This document shows, piece after piece, positions 23,576-36,033 of a stretch of DNA of 64,000 nt. Within the stretch, counting starts at the first letter, position 1; every line of letters begins with the position of its first letter. This stretch comes from Cercophora sp. LCS_1 (Eukaryota; Ascomycota; Sordariomycetes; Sordariales; Lasiosphaeriaceae): NCBI GenBank assembly GCA_036250225.1, contig JAPZLL010000064.1, positions 84,452-148,451 of the forward strand, read 5' to 3'. A model generated the notes under the pieces. That model was given only the letters and a program-made list of their open reading frames with translations. It was not told the DNA's origin and made no database searches. The translations under genes and the position numbers were made by a program.

Positions 23576-25518
23576 GCCCCCCCCGAGGCTTTCTGTTCCC
23601 CCTGTCGAGGCACCGGGAGGACCTTCTCTTCTCTGCGTCTGGGGTTTCAGCCCCGGCGCCATTTTCCCGTCCACGCCGGCATCATTGCAATGTCGTCGTG
23701 GACGGCTTACCGATACGACACACGACACTTTACCTATTACTGGCATGCCAGGTGATGACTGGTGCTGGAACACTTCTGACGAGCTAATAATGCGGAACAA
23801 CAACATGGGACGGCGGTCGACTACCTGATCGGGGTTATCGGTCTGGGCGAATGGGATACGGCGTTTTAGGCGAGAAAACCTGCCACCATGGCACTCTTTT
23901 TTGGAAATTTCCATCTTTTGATACCTACCTCGAGTTGAGTTCTAGTTGCTTGTATAGCATCAAAGACGAAACAATGAATCACAAATCTTGTGACAAAGAA
24001 TTTGCAATTTTTGGATGATGCAGGGATTTTGCCTTTTGGTGTTTGCTGCAGTTTCTCAATCTGGCGAAACTTTGACGGAGAACGTCTCAAGTCACGTTTC
24101 AGGGGCGTGATTGAAGGACAAGGTGGGAACTGTGCGGAAGGGACGGGAGCGCAGCAAGTTCCTAACAAAAAAAGCCGCACGTTGACAAATTTGAAAAGGG
24201 ACTCCTCTGGAATAAAAGTGACGTATATGTGCAAGATTCCGAGGTACAGAATTATATATTAGACGCCCTGGAGTCATCGGCCGTATTGAGTGAGAGTTTT
24301 CCTGTGTCCCAGCCTTCGCAGCTTTTGCAGGGGAAGTGCGATAAACGCGGTAAGCGAGGCTAAGCGAGGCTAAGCAGCACCTTCGGGCTTCGACCACTGA
24401 GCTTCCGCGCCTTTGAGCTGAAAGGCCGCGACCCCACGGAAGGTGCCGCGTGGTGGATCCGAACAGCAACGTCCATTGTCGTTTGAGGCTCAGCCTGTTG
24501 CCAGCGAAGCAAGCCAAGTAAAGTTGCCATTCGCCCCAACAAGTGGGACGCGTGGAACATGTGGCAGATGTCTCGTCAGCCTAGCAACCGTGTTTGCTGG
24601 CAGGTCCTAGAGACCAAATAGGCCGGAGCCGACTCGCTCGCTTTATGATCGGGCACCAAATGCACCCAAGTGATGATTCAGCAGTAAACCTCCCACCGCT
24701 GGTGAAGCTTTGGCCATATTTCGGTGTCCCTTTGCAGTCTTGAGTCTTTTATGGACTCCGCCGTACCACATAAGTCGGTCTTTCAACTGGCCACATAACC
24801 TTGCGGAACAACACCGCCCAGTTCCCTGCTTGACCGTGAAACGCCCCAACAATGGCCGCAAACCGTTCACAGAGTGAGGAACACACATCTGAGCAACACT
24901 CGCGCAACGCCAGGATGGCCAAACTACGGCTCCTTTTCAAGTCCTCGGCCCCGTGGAAAGCCACTTTGCAGAAGAGGTGAGTTTCAAGTTCCCGGATAGC
25001 AACAAGATTTCCTAGTTTTGCCCTAGTGGGCTGAGTTTCTCCTTCGTTCTAGCAGCCGTTATATTGGCTTGCCGATTCCAAGCGCGCGACAAGAAGGTTT
25101 GCTTGATAACCCTTGTTCGGTGAGCAAGTTCCATCTCAACTTTGGGGCCGGGACCCTCAAGGAGGCACTTCGCTTCCCTGCCTGGCGTCCATGATATTGC
25201 CTTCTAGAACACAAAAGCCAATCCGAAAAGCCTAGTGGTCGTTGCCTTTTATCAGATCATTTTTCTTCGCAGCACACCTTTCCCGGCTCTTCTCACTTCT
25301 CAAAGCAACACCAACTTGTCATCACCGCCTTGAGCCGACCAGCAACTCACCAACCTGGCTCTTCTAGAAAGACTCGTCGTGCTCACAGAGAGCCTTTCCC
25401 TCCTACTAAAGAACACTTCCCCGGCCAGTCAAAAGACAAAAAGTTGGCGACGATCCCACTCCTGCCCGGGATACCAACTGCAAGAACGCCTCTCTCTCAC
25501 ATCCCGGGGCCCGCCACA
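23576..25518. other. Intergenic with a short tandem repeat
   Basis: This 1.9 kb region holds the 3' UTR of the small gene and the leader of the next. From about 25250 it becomes CT-rich, typical of a fungal 5' leader. A 10-base unit (TAAGCGAGGC) repeats at 24351-24376. No gene is called. Confidence 0.5.
24351..24376 (+). repeat. Short tandem repeat, unit TAAGCGAGGC
   Basis: Two full copies and a partial third copy of the unit sit side by side. The array is intergenic and short, so it is probably a simple replication-slippage repeat. Confidence 0.7.
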
Positions 25519-26220
25519 ATGTCTCGACCTAATCACCAGTCCTACCGGACCACATTGCTCGACGATGCGGCATACTATGACTCGGACGACGAATACAAGC
25601 TAGACAAAATTCGCCGTCATGACGACAGCGTGACTTTTGACGACGATTCCTGCATCAGCGTGGACAAGCGGACGAGCTCCACCGGCAGCACCCCCGAGCT
25701 TAGAAACCACTTGCTCGCGGTGTCCAACCCGATGCTTACCCCGGAGCGCATCAACGACGAGTACTTCGATAATTCGTACTTCGGCAATCTATTTACCTCC
25801 CTCGAAGATATACACGGCGCGGCACTTGTCCACGTCCCACCCTCGCCCGAGGAAGAGCCTCGTCAAAGCAAGCCTAAGAGGCGCCTCTCATCCATCTCAC
25901 AAGACACGATCCGAATCCCGGACGCCGTCAAGAGGTTGAGACGAACATCCACTGCGACAAGGTCTCTCCGCAAAACCCCCACAGACGATTGGTTCTTTGT
26001 CACCGATCTCTCCGACATACCAACCTACGGCCCCAGCGACGTCATGTCCCAGCAGCGTTTTACCCGCCGCGCCGTCCTCGCAGCTCTCGCCGCGCCGACA
26101 AAGATGGCCTCCAAGACGATGGGCAAGATCAAGCGCAGGTGTAGCGGCGCGCTCCTCCGTCGTCCATCCACACCAGTCTACAAGCCAGTCAAGTGCGTCG
26201 CCACTGGAATGGCCTACTGA
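25519..26220 (+). CDS. Orphan basic protein, 233 residues
   Basis: The frame runs upstream to 25330 only through a non-ATG codon; I place the start at the ATG at 25519 (MSRPNHQSYR), preceded by CCGCCACA and a CT-rich leader. The N-terminal half is acidic and Ser-rich (AAYYDSDDEYKLDKI, VTFDDDSCISVDK). The C-terminal half is basic with several RRxS motifs (KPKRRLSSISQDT, KRLRRTSTATRSLRK, RRCSGALLRRPSTP), typical of basophilic kinase sites. Two Tyr/Asp/Phe patches (EYFDNSYFGNLFTSLEDI and DDWFFVTDLSDIPTYG) may be short binding motifs. No known domain, signal peptide or membrane helix is visible. The long clean frame and organised composition support a real gene. Function is unknown. Confidence 0.75.
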   Translation: MSRPNHQSYRTTLLDDAAYYDSDDEYKLDKIRRHDDSVTFDDDSCISVDKRTSSTGSTPELRNHLLAVSNPMLTPERINDEYFDNSYFGNLFTSLEDIHGAALVHVPPSPEEEPRQSKPKRRLSSISQDTIRIPDAVKRLRRTSTATRSLRKTPTDDWFFVTDLSDIPTYGPSDVMSQQRFTRRAVLAALAAPTKMASKTMGKIKRRCSGALLRRPSTPVYKPVKCVATGMAY

Positions 26221-27949
26221 GTTGGGGGTATATATCCAGCAACGCACAGCCACAGTGGGGGCTTCAATGTTCCGCAACGCGAGTCGACGCGCTTCACCGG
26301 GATGCGTGCGAGAGGAAAAAAACCCTTTGTCGGCAACCAGGAGAACCCAAAAACTTTATCGACGAAACGCGCGCAAACCAGGAACGCTCGGCGGTAACCT
26401 AGCGGCAAACAAGGTTTTCACCCGTTGGCACAATTTGGACCAACGGCACCCGGTTTACGACGGACGGTTTTGCACATGTCAACGACTATTTCTCGCCGAC
26501 TATTTCTAGCCCTGGTTCTTTGCGCACCACGCGGACTTGTTCTCACCCCGAGTTAAGAGGAGTTGATGTGTTTGACCTAGGACAGATGGAACGGGGAGGG
26601 ATCAAAGGAGTTTCCTGTACATAGCACAAGGCGTTCGGAGAAACTAGGGCATTTGAAAGTTTTTTTTTTATATTTTTACGGGTGGAACGGTTTGTCGGGT
26701 TATAATGGGAGGACTCCTTTAATGCTGAGATGGGTTGGAACTGTGTCATTTGGCGTTCTATGCGGCGGCGAACTTGAGAGGATCTTTCAGCATCGCGGTT
26801 TGAACTGAACACGGAGGGTTTTCCATGGCTGAGGCGTGGTTTAGCAATGGCACCCGTTCGTGCATCTACTTAGAATGTCTTGTTGGTGATGATGTTTACA
26901 TTCTTTTCTAACACCAAGCTTCGACCCCGGGGGCCCTCGTGTCAAAAGCAGTAAATGGCAAACAAGTCGAACGACTTATTTTAACCACGAAGTCATCGAG
27001 AACGGCCTAGCACGTCGAGGAATGACTCGAATCGATGTGCTTGCAGGAATCACATGGTTCAACTCAGGCGTCTCAAAATCACACTGGACGGCACTGGCTT
27101 GGCAGGAAAAGCTCAGCGATGAAACCACTGGGTGAAGGGAATGCTGCCGGCACTGGTCTGTTCTATCCCCGACTGTTCTGCTGGGTCTTTTGATGTGGCT
27201 CGATTTGGACATACATATTTACCACGGCAAGAGCATGCCTGTCTTCACATCGGGAACCAGATGCGCATATCAATGTTATCAAACAGCATCGGAAAGTCGT
27301 GTCAATGCCCTTTTCATTCCGGATCCCCGGACCTCATGATCTAACTGACAACTGTATGTACATATGCGCCACCGTCCATTCACTGTCTCCCGAGGTGGCA
27401 GATGTCAGGGAAACAAAGCCTATTCCCCAATTTTCCACCCGCCACGATGACCCCAAAGTCCAACATTAACTTCCATGAACCGAGGTCCTTGCATCATCCC
27501 AAGAGGGTGATTGACTGTAATCCGGCGGTAGCAACAGCAAGTGCGACACAAAACCTTCGCGATAACCACATGGGCAAAATTCCTCGGGGCGAGCAAAAGC
27601 AAATCCTCGACGCCATCCATCACCCGAGACACCTCGCGCCGCCGCGACAAAAATAACATAAACGATGAAACCCAACCAATGCCGCAAAATAACCCGCCTG
27701 GCTGATATGCTCAGGCTACCAGCCAACCCTGACCCGTAAAATGCGCCAGCTCCACGACGATGACGTGTCGAAGACAGATGTGAGGAGATAAAACCGGTAC
27801 CAGTCTCCAAGAAGTCAGAGGCGACATGCGTTGCTGATCTTTATTTCGTGTGGCACCATGCCTGCCGTGGATCCAACCACATTGTGTCGTGTCTTGATCC
27901 TACAAGGTTTAGACATGCTGATCAATGTCATACCCGAGAGGCAAAGTCT
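26221..27949. other. Intergenic, convergent 3' ends
   Basis: About 1.7 kb between the stop codons of the orphan gene (+) and cyclin B (-). A T/A-rich tract lies near 26658-26680. Frames of 60-114 codons on both strands show no domain. I see no repeat or RNA gene. Confidence 0.5.
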
Positions 27950-29590
27950 CTATGAGATCTGGTCGAGAGATAGCTCGGTATCAATAATACCATAGTGGTG
28001 ACCATTCTTCTTCGCCCACTGGCGAGTCAAGATGGATGCTGTTTGTCACGTCAGTTAATATGCTCATGACGGTAGGCGGCGAGTCGACATACCCTTCAAG
28101 AACTTCTTGCTGGCGTACTTCTTGACGAAGGCCTCATGAACAATAGGTCGGGCCAGATAGTCGATCATCAGCTGGAACACAGGCTCAATCTCCTCCTCCG
28201 AATATCCGGCATAGTACTCAATAGTCTCGTCCTAAAGAAGTGAGTCAGTTGGAATGGGCAACCGTTTGCTGGGGGGACTGTAGCGTACCCAATCACCGCG
28301 ATCAAGAATAAGTCGTGAGAGATACATCGCGGCGGCGGCAACGTGGCTGGGACGATAGGCCATAAATCGGTGGTCGAGGAGGCTAATCTCCATTAAGTAC
28401 TTGCCGATGGTGCGGGACTGAATGTCGTAGTTGTCGGCTTTGGAGATACGACGGAGGAAGTTCATCGGGTTCGGGTAGCTGAGGTCGTAGTTGAGGGTGG
28501 AGAGAATGAAGCGTTCAGCGCTCAGGATCTCGGTCTCGCTAAAGCCATCGTCGGCGACGTGACGGAAGTTGGCAATGTGGGGCGAGAGAACCTCCTCGTA
28601 CTTGGAGGCAATGAACATGGCTGTAATGCCCACAAGCTGGAGACGGTCCAGCTGCACCACCTTCTCCGACAGAAAGCGGTCGATGATGTTGACAGCGAGG
28701 AACAAGGTCTCGGGAAGGAGATGGAATCGAGTGTGGACTTCGATAAGCCAGTCAATGAGAATACCGCGAGTCTTCCACTCGAGATCGTCTTGGTGTTCCA
28801 TGTACTCAGGGTTGGGAACTGATTTGCACTCGAGGTCGCGGAGGTACTCGAAGATCTCGGTCGCATACTCGGCGACCATGAGGGGGTCATCCAGATCTTC
28901 GCTGTCCAGATCCTGGACGCCCGGCGGGTAGATATGCTCGTTGGTCGACTCGACAACAGGCTCGGGGGTAGCCTCCCTGGGGGCCGCCTTCAGCTTAGGC
29001 TCAGCCTTAGTCTTCTTGTCATCAGCGTAGGCCTTCTTGCGGGCGGGCTCGCCATCTGCCAAGTTCTCCTTGACCTCTGAATTGGACACAGACTCCTCGA
29101 TCTTTCGCTTGGCGGGGCCGATGGTGTTGGAGCCACTACCCTTCCTATCCAACGGCTTCTTGTTTTGGTCCTTGGGGGCCAACGCTGTGGCTCGAGTGGA
29201 GGTCTTCTTCTGGATACCGGTCGGTGCCGCTGCTTTCGACACCATACCAGTCTTGCCGGCAGCCTTCTTTCCCTCTGCTACATCAACCTTGGTGACATTG
29301 CTGACATCACCCAACGCGGCGCGCTTTCGTGTGGGGTTTGCATTCACGGCGGTCTTCTTTGACTGCAATCCCTTGGTCGGCATCGCGAGCTCATCGACAT
29401 TGAGATTGGCAGCTTTGGCTCGCGTCAGACGCGTTGAACCAGTGCTGTTCTCGTCATTCTCGTTCGTCAACGAACGGAGGTTTCTTGTTCTCTGGGTTGC
29501 AGGGTTAGCCTGTGTTTCGCGCCCCAACGGCCGAGAAAATCGCGCTTGACGAGATGTGGGTCTCGTCTCTGATGCACTCACCATAGGCAT
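27950..29590 (-). CDS. G2/mitotic B-type cyclin
   Basis: Three exons, 29590-28289, 28231-28093 and 28038-27950, encode about 509 residues. I start at the ATG at 29590 (MPMVSASETR); the codons just upstream lack an ATG. A canonical destruction box, RAALGDVSN, sits at residues 90-98, so the protein should be degraded by the anaphase-promoting complex. The N-terminal cyclin box begins near residue 265 (WKTRGILIDWLIEVHTRF, then LAVNIIDRFLS and MFIASKYEE). The C-terminal box follows (NPMNFLRRISKADNYD, AAAMYLSRLIL) and is completed only by the last two exons (DETIEYYAGYSEEE, ASILTRQWAKK). Its partner should be the Cdc2/CDK1 kinase in the nucleus at the G2/M transition. It corresponds to the Aspergillus NimE / fission yeast Cdc13 class. 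Confidence 0.94.
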
Positions 29591-30932
29591 CTTGTGCGTC
29601 ACTAGGATGCTCGAATATCAAGCGGTGATATCGAGAGAGGAGCTGGCGGATTGTTAGCAACTACGCGTCCAATATGTCTCGGGTCAATGAACAAGAAGGG
29701 AGGGATGCGAAGTTGAGTCGTGACAAAGGATCGACGCGACTTAATCGCGGGCAGAAAAGGGAGATAGCTCACCGAAGATGACGATTAAGGGAACAGAATC
29801 AACGAGATTGTCCGACTGTTGTTGTGATTATTGAGTATCGACTCTCGTCGGGAATAGGTTCAAGTTCGAGGGTCGATTGAGTCGATGGCTGTGACTATTG
29901 ACCAGGTGCAGAAGACGCGTCCTCCTCAAGATCGAGCGGATTGATCACTGCTCTGGTCTGCCAAAAACAATGACAAGACCCAATGATCAAAGGGATGCTG
30001 GTCGGTCGAATGGTGTCGTGATCTGGAGGAGGATGTTGTCGTACAGAGGATGGAAGCTCTTGTTTTTCAGAGTTGTGGTGGAGGGAGGTTATGTGGGAAA
30101 GAAGTACGTGTGGGACAGCCCAGGTACCAACTGGGACGTGCCGGGCTAGCAACAAGTACCAGTCGCTAGCGCGTGATCGGGAATGCGAGAACCAACCGTG
30201 CTTGGCGTATCCTTGCAAAAGCGCGTCAACCCGAAGTTTTACACGAGAAAGTCGTGTAAAAGCTCCCAAAAGCAGTCAAAATCATGCAATATATTTTTCT
30301 GATTATTGGAAGCTGTCTTTTCTGGCTGGTAGTCGAAGGGGTGCTGCTTGGGTGGGTTGGCTGTGATGCGCAGTCGATGTTATGGTGCAAGCAGAAGGTA
30401 CAAGCACGGGCCAAGGAAACGCGGTTGAGGAACGTTCAGCCAAGTCCTACTCCCTCGCGGGAATCCACAATCAACAGAGACAACCGCGGGGCAACGCCGA
30501 CCTGATTGGAAAACAGCAGCCCCACCAAACGTAGCAACGGTCTGAAACCCCTGCGCTCGAGCTCACGCCTCTCGCACCCGCGTTTTTCGCGCCCACATGT
30601 GGCTTTACGCGCCAGCAAGCCCCACGGCATCCTCTCCAGCCACAGTCCCTTGAGGTGACAGGAGCTCAGGCCCGGCAATTTTCCAGGAGCCGCAAAAATC
30701 GGACAAACCGCTGGGTGGATCGATATCCAGACGACATCGAGCAACGAGCTCTGGACGCTGCAGCTGGCGATACTCGTGACAGCCCGCCAGCCAACAAGGT
30801 CAATTGGGCCACTTGCATTTTTTTTGCAACCCGGATTGGGCCATACCCTTTGCCCAAGCCCTCCATGTTCCGATAGTGCGAGCATTCGACTCCTAGTTTT
30901 CAGCTCTCCCGTGAGCCAACTTCCCGATTGCG
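29591..30932. promoter_or_regulatory. Divergent promoter between cyclin B and mitochondrial uL2m
   Basis: The two genes read outward from this 1.3 kb region. Frames inside it have no domain signal and look incidental. The cyclin B side may include a spliced 5' leader, but I cannot prove it. No conserved element can be assigned. Confidence 0.5.
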
Positions 30933-32173
30933 ATGCTGCAACCACAGCTTCGGCCCCTGCTCTCGGGGACGGCCTCCCTTTGCCAGGGAATTCTTCGTCT
31001 GAGCATAGCACGAACGTATGCGACCAAGCGATCACACAGAGTTGCGAAGGAAGAGGCTGCCGCCGCCGCCGTTGCAAAGAAAGATGGCGAGTCCGCTCTG
31101 CTTAGGACATATAAACCACGAACTCCGGGTCTTCGTCATTTGAAACGACCCATCAACGACCACCTTTGGAAGGGGAGGCCATATCTCCCTCTTACCTTTC
31201 CCAAGAAGGGCATGTCGAAGGGTGGTAGAAACAACACTGGTCGTATCACTGTGAGGCATCGTGGCGGCGGTGCCAAGAGACGGATTCGGACAGTGGATTT
31301 TGAGCGGTGGACTCCAGGACCTCATCTCGTCGAACGCATCGAGTATGATCCCGGCCGTAGCGCCCATATTGCGCTGCTCACAGAGCAGGCTTCGGGCAAG
31401 AAGAGCTACATTGTCGCAGCGGATGGCATGAGAGCTGGGGATGTCGTGGAGAGTTATCGGTCCGGTATCCCCCAGGACTTGTTGGATAGCATGGGAGGTG
31501 TTGTTGATCCTGGTGTTCTTGCGGCCAAGACATGTTGGAGAGGAAACTGCCTGCCAGTCCACATGATTCCGGTCGGGACCACAGTATTCAATGTTGGCTC
31601 CCGGCCAAAGGGTGGTGCTGTTTTCTGCCGTAGTGCCGGGACACACGCCACGATTATCTCCAAGGAAGAAGAGACTCGTGAGGATGGTACGAAGGTCATG
31701 ACTGGAAAATTCGTCACGGTTCAGCTCCAGAGTGGCGAGATTCGGAGAGTCAGCAAAGATGCTTGCGCAACAATCGGCGTGGCCAGCAATATCCATCACC
31801 AGTACAGGCAACTCGGCAAGGCTGGAAGAAGCCGCTGGTTGAATATCCGGCCCACTGTTCGAGGTGTGGCTATGAATGCATGTTCGTGACCCTGCTCCCC
31901 ACGCTTTGCACTTGGAAATCCTAACGCTTATGCAGTTGAGCATCCTCATGGCGGTGGCCGTGGCAAGTCTAAGGGTAACAGACATCCCGTCAGTCCGTGG
32001 GGTAGACCAGTAAGTCTCTTCAGCGCTGTTCTTTGTCACGATTTCAGCAGTTCTAACACCGCCCTTAGGCCAAAAGCGGTTACAAGACACGGAGAACCCA
32101 CAATGTCAACAAATGGGTTGTTACACCCCGTGTCCGCAATATGGGCAAGCGCAGGGACAAGAAGTCTGCATAA
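30933..32173 (+). CDS. rml2: Mitochondrial large-subunit ribosomal protein uL2m (RML2)
   Basis: Three exons, 30933-31881, 31936-32009 and 32069-32173, encode about 375 residues. The N-terminus is basic and hydroxylated with no acids (MLQPQLRPLLSGTASL to RTYATKRSHR), a mitochondrial presequence. The ribosomal L2 core follows, with GRNNTGRITVRHRGGGAKR near residue 95. Splicing restores the peptidyl-transferase-centre loop: RGVAMNA, then EHPHGGGRGKSKG and HPVSPWG. The last exon ends in a basic tail (TPRVRNMGKRRDKKSA). The protein binds 23S-like rRNA at the mitoribosome core. The first donor is GTTCGT, placing Phe between MNA and EHPHGGG, a position that is often Val, Pro-Val or Cys-Asp in homologues. 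The alternative of no intron gives a stop two codons later, so the intron is needed. Confidence 0.93.
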
Positions 32174-33861
32174 GCGATCCATTGGTAACTGTCATATTGT
32201 ACATTATTGTAAAAAGCCCGAATGTATCATGGCGGGTCGGGTAGGGCCTCCGTTCTCATCCAATGGTCCCGCCACGGTGAAGTACCGGCCCGGAGTAGGT
32301 GCAACTACTTGTGACACTTGTTGGCATGGTTCCCCAATTGCATTACCTTCGCCCACCTTCACATTGATAGATGACGGGACAGAACGGTCCAGCCACAATT
32401 ATTTCAAAGTGTGGATAATCCGCGCAAAGCATCAGTGAGAGCCTCTGGGTTACAAAAAAGTGATGGCCCAGCCCACACAAGGGGAATCACTTAGGTATGG
32501 GACTTCATCCTCGCGATTAAAGCTTTGGATTATCTCTCCCTTTTTTTCCTCCCCTTTTTTCTCTCTCTTCTTCTTTTTTCTTTTCCCATTTTTTTTTAAT
32601 AATAATAAAAATAAAAAAAACTCTTTCATGTTCATGTTCTGAGTGGGTTTTGGTGCTCCTGGAATGAAGCCATGACAAGTTGGTTCTTGGATTCGCTCAT
32701 TATTCAACAAATGTGAGTTCTGCGGTATACATGCAGTGACCCCTGAATCTATATCAGGATTTGTCCGAATGTTTCACAGCTCTGGCTTGCCACGAGCCAA
32801 GGCTTCTTGGAGAGATCAGCATGCACTGACGTGTCGGGGCTTCTGTCTCGGCACCAACGCCTGGTGAGCAAAGTCAACGCGCAGCATGCCATCAGTCTTT
32901 GCCCAAGCAAATGGCATAGCCAAATTTGAGGCTCGAAGAAAACAGAACGATAGACATGACGCTGTTTCATTCGTCCTTGCCTCCCATGAGATAGCAATAT
33001 TGAGGAAACATCTGCCATGCTCGACCTTTTGAGCGAGACTGATATATGGTGGGGACACGCAGGCTGTGGTTGGCGGATTGAATGCAGGCGCCGATTCCCC
33101 CTCACCTCAGCGCTTCTGCTTGGCACTTGCAGCTCACCCATTTTCCCGTCGGAGCAAGCTGCGGTTGAGGCTGGCAAATCCATTGTGGCAGTGCCGGATT
33201 ACGGGACTCATCAGCTTCCAACGACAGCAAGTGGATGCATACTAAAAGGCGACAAGGGCCGTCCGAAGAGTGATCGCTCCGTCCCCACGCATCTCGATGA
33301 TTGAAATATCCCATCGTTGCGTAATTGCGCCGTTGTTCGCATCGACTTCCCGACTAGCCCACGAACACTCGCGCGGGTATCTGCCCCTTTTGATTTAACG
33401 CCAGCCGTCGTCGCAGCGTTGGCGCTCAGCCTCACACGAGACCAGTTACCCGCTCTGCCGCCCCAAGACGGGGGGACCTGAACGCTCGGCAGGGTGGACC
33501 CCAACTCAGGTGTCACTGTGCGGCTTGCTTCGAGTTCAGGGGGCTTTGCGGGACCCAAGACGCAGATCCCCTGTTGGTTTCGGGCTGCTGACGCGCTGCA
33601 TTCCGGTCGCACTGCCACCCAAAACTCCTCTTTCCCGGGCAGAAGCGCCCTTCTTCGTTAGCCCGTTGTTTCCGTTCTTTCACCTGCTTTATTCTGGAGG
33701 TGCCTCTCGCCGGCGCACGCACCTTCGCCGGAACAAAACACCTTCACCGCTCCGTTGCGCTCCCGATGCCCGACGAGTCTGTTCTACCCTTGATCCAGCC
33801 CTTTGCCAGCCGACGGCCTTCTTCAATCACGCCCGACACAGCGGTCCCCATTCAGAGCACT
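32174..33861. other. Intergenic between uL2m and the PAP2 gene
   Basis: About 1.7 kb. At 32535-32625 there is a striking T/C-rich tract followed by an A/T-rich tract, which forms only low-complexity frames. The last 300 bases include the PAP2 leader. Frames on both strands lack domains and are not called. Confidence 0.5.
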
Positions 33862-35355
33862 ATGGAGGACCCGAGGCTCGCCAGCGCTGGGGGGCGGAAG
33901 ACGGGCAAACAATGGGTTATTTGGTTGTCGTATGTCTTCGACTGGATCATTTTGATCATCGCCGCAGGCATTGGATATGTCCTGGGCGATGTCACCCCGA
34001 ACAAGAGGCACTTCAGTCTGATAGACCCGGAGATCGCGTATGTCAATTCCTCATCGGCCTCAAAGCCACGGGGGCTACCTCGCGAGACCTAGCCTTACGT
34101 CCAAAGCATACTGACCCGTCCGCAGGTATCCATATCAAACGAAAGAAACCGTCCCAATCTGGCTTGCCGTTGTTTGCGCCGTATTTGCGCCCATTGTCGT
34201 CATTGCGATCATCTGCTTGATTTTCGTCCCCGGCTCGACCGTGCCCCGAGGCACGCCTCGGTCCCTTATTTGGAAGCGAAAACTTTGGGAGCTTCACACA
34301 GGCTGGCTGGGTCTGGCACTGTCCATAGTCGCGTCTTGGCTAATCACAAATGGCATGAAAAACCTATTTGGAAAACCCCGACCTGATCTTCTCTCGAGAT
34401 GTCAACCCGACTTGACGGACATCGCAAAATACGTTGTTGGGGGGATCGCCAATACTAGCAGCCAGCTTGTAAGCGCCGATATCTGCACAAACCCCGATAA
34501 GTACGTCCTCGATGATGGCTTCAGGAGTTATCCCAGTGGGCATTCGAGCTCCGCAGCAGCAGGTACGTCGGATGGCTTTGGCGCGACATGAGCTCTGCTC
34601 CTAACTCGTATTCCTTAGGTCTGATCTACCTTTCGCTCTTCGTCGCGAGCAAGTTTGCTATTACCATTCCGTACTATGCCCCAGGGGCCAACGCTTCCTC
34701 CTTTGCGGCCTTCCCCTCCCGCACGCGCTCTAATGGCAACTCGAAAACGGCGGAAGAGTCATACGAGCTCCAGAACCGTGGTCAGGCAAACACGTCCTCG
34801 TCCCCCGTCGATCTCAAGCACTTGTCATACAACAACCACACGGTTGCTGCAGTCCGCCGCCAGGCTGCTGCCCCGCCCCTGTACCTCCTTCTCCTCGCCG
34901 TTCTTCCCTTTTTCGGCGCGGTCTTCATCGCAAGTTCCCGGTGGTTTGATTTCCGCCACCATGGCTTTGATATCCTCTTTGGCTTCTTCATCGGCACGGT
35001 ATCAGCCTTCTTCTCTTTTTACTATTACCACCTACCCATTTCCAATGGCGCTGGCTGGGCTTGGGGCCCCCGCAGTGTCGACAAAGCTTTCTGGGCCGGT
35101 GTCGGCAGTGCGAGCTATGCTACAGGTCGCGAGCACGGAACCTATCGGTCGGGTGATGAGGAGGAGGGCTTGGCTGCTGTCGATAGCTTTAACTTTGGCC
35201 GTAGCACGGGAACTGGTCTAACTGGTGGACCTCCGCCGTCCATCAGAAAGACTAACACAGCAGATGAGCCTGTACTTCAAGATACAGAGTACAGGAGTGC
35301 AAACACAGAATACAGGGGCTCAGCGACAGAACCATATCGAGGACAGGCTATGTAA
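33862..35355 (+). CDS. PAP2-type lipid phosphate phosphatase (diacylglycerol pyrophosphate phosphatase-like)
   Basis: Three exons, 33862-34037, 34126-34562 and 34619-35355, encode about 449 residues. All three phosphatidate phosphatase signatures are present after splicing: KX6RP at residues 137-145 (KNLFGKPRP), PSGH at 195-198, and SRX5HX3D from residue 311 (SRWFDFRHHGFD). Around them are about six membrane helices, for example VIWLSYVFDWIILIIAAGIG, LAVVCAVFAPIVVIAIICLI and LYLLLLAVLPFFGAVFI. The fold matches yeast Dpp1/Lpp1, which remove phosphate from diacylglycerol pyrophosphate, phosphatidate and lysophosphatidate at the vacuole or Golgi. The loop between motifs 2 and 3 holds an unusual hydrophilic insert of about 70 residues (NASSFAAFPS to AVRRQAAAP). 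The C-terminal tail repeats YRSANTEYRGSATEPYRG. Substrate choice cannot be read from the sequence. Confidence 0.93.
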
Positions 35356-36033
35356 AACGTAATATTGGGCGGGCAGAAAACTGGCTTTAGGCTGGCCGTT
35401 CACCTTCATGTTCTGCTGGTTTGGCATTTTTTGTATGTTGACAGAGTCAGGCGTTGGGGGCGCTCTTTTTTCTTTGTTAAGGATACCTTGCTCTTCCGAT
35501 AGTTGGGTAGGCGTCTAGAAGGACCAAAAATGGTACTTGGGTTATGTCAAGATGGTAAACCGGTTTCCCGCTCGTTGATTTCTGTCCCAGCTAGGTTGAA
35601 GCGAGCACATCCCAGGCTCAATTCATCTTTTACCCACGATGCCTGTCGCGCCGAAGGAAACGGCTGACACCACAGAACCTTGTAGACGTCAAGATCAAGC
35701 CATATTCATTAACCTTCTGCCTATGCCATGGTATCACCCGCTGCTCTCGTCATCCGCTGCTCTCATCATCCGCTGCCACTTGACCATACTCGGGTGCCTG
35801 AGGACGATGTGGTTCGAGAGGTGGGTTGGTAAGGAGCACATTTCTACCCTCCAAGCAAACTCCTTGACGACTCCTCGTGTCTCCACCATCTCCTCATCCT
35901 CTGGCGGGCCATCTCAGAACGCCAAATACAGGTGCGCCAGACTTTGCCCAAAGCCACTGAACAAGCTCCCCAAAAAAATCACAAGAAACAAGACAAACGC
36001 GACCCGAGGGCGCAACAACCCCCACTGCCTCCT
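35356..36033. other. Intergenic, convergent 3' ends
   Basis: Nearly 700 bases between the PAP2 stop (+) and the CK2 beta stop (-). A plus-strand frame from 35639 extends through the CK2 beta exon and is its shadow. Nothing else is seen. Confidence 0.5.

Noticed and set aside
29037..29549. A 170-codon plus-strand frame opposite cyclin B exon 1
   Set aside because: It is the antisense shadow of a well-supported coding exon and has no domain.
32535..32642. Lys/Phe-rich frames in a T/C then A/T tract
   Set aside because: They are low-complexity artefacts of homopolymer runs and not genes.
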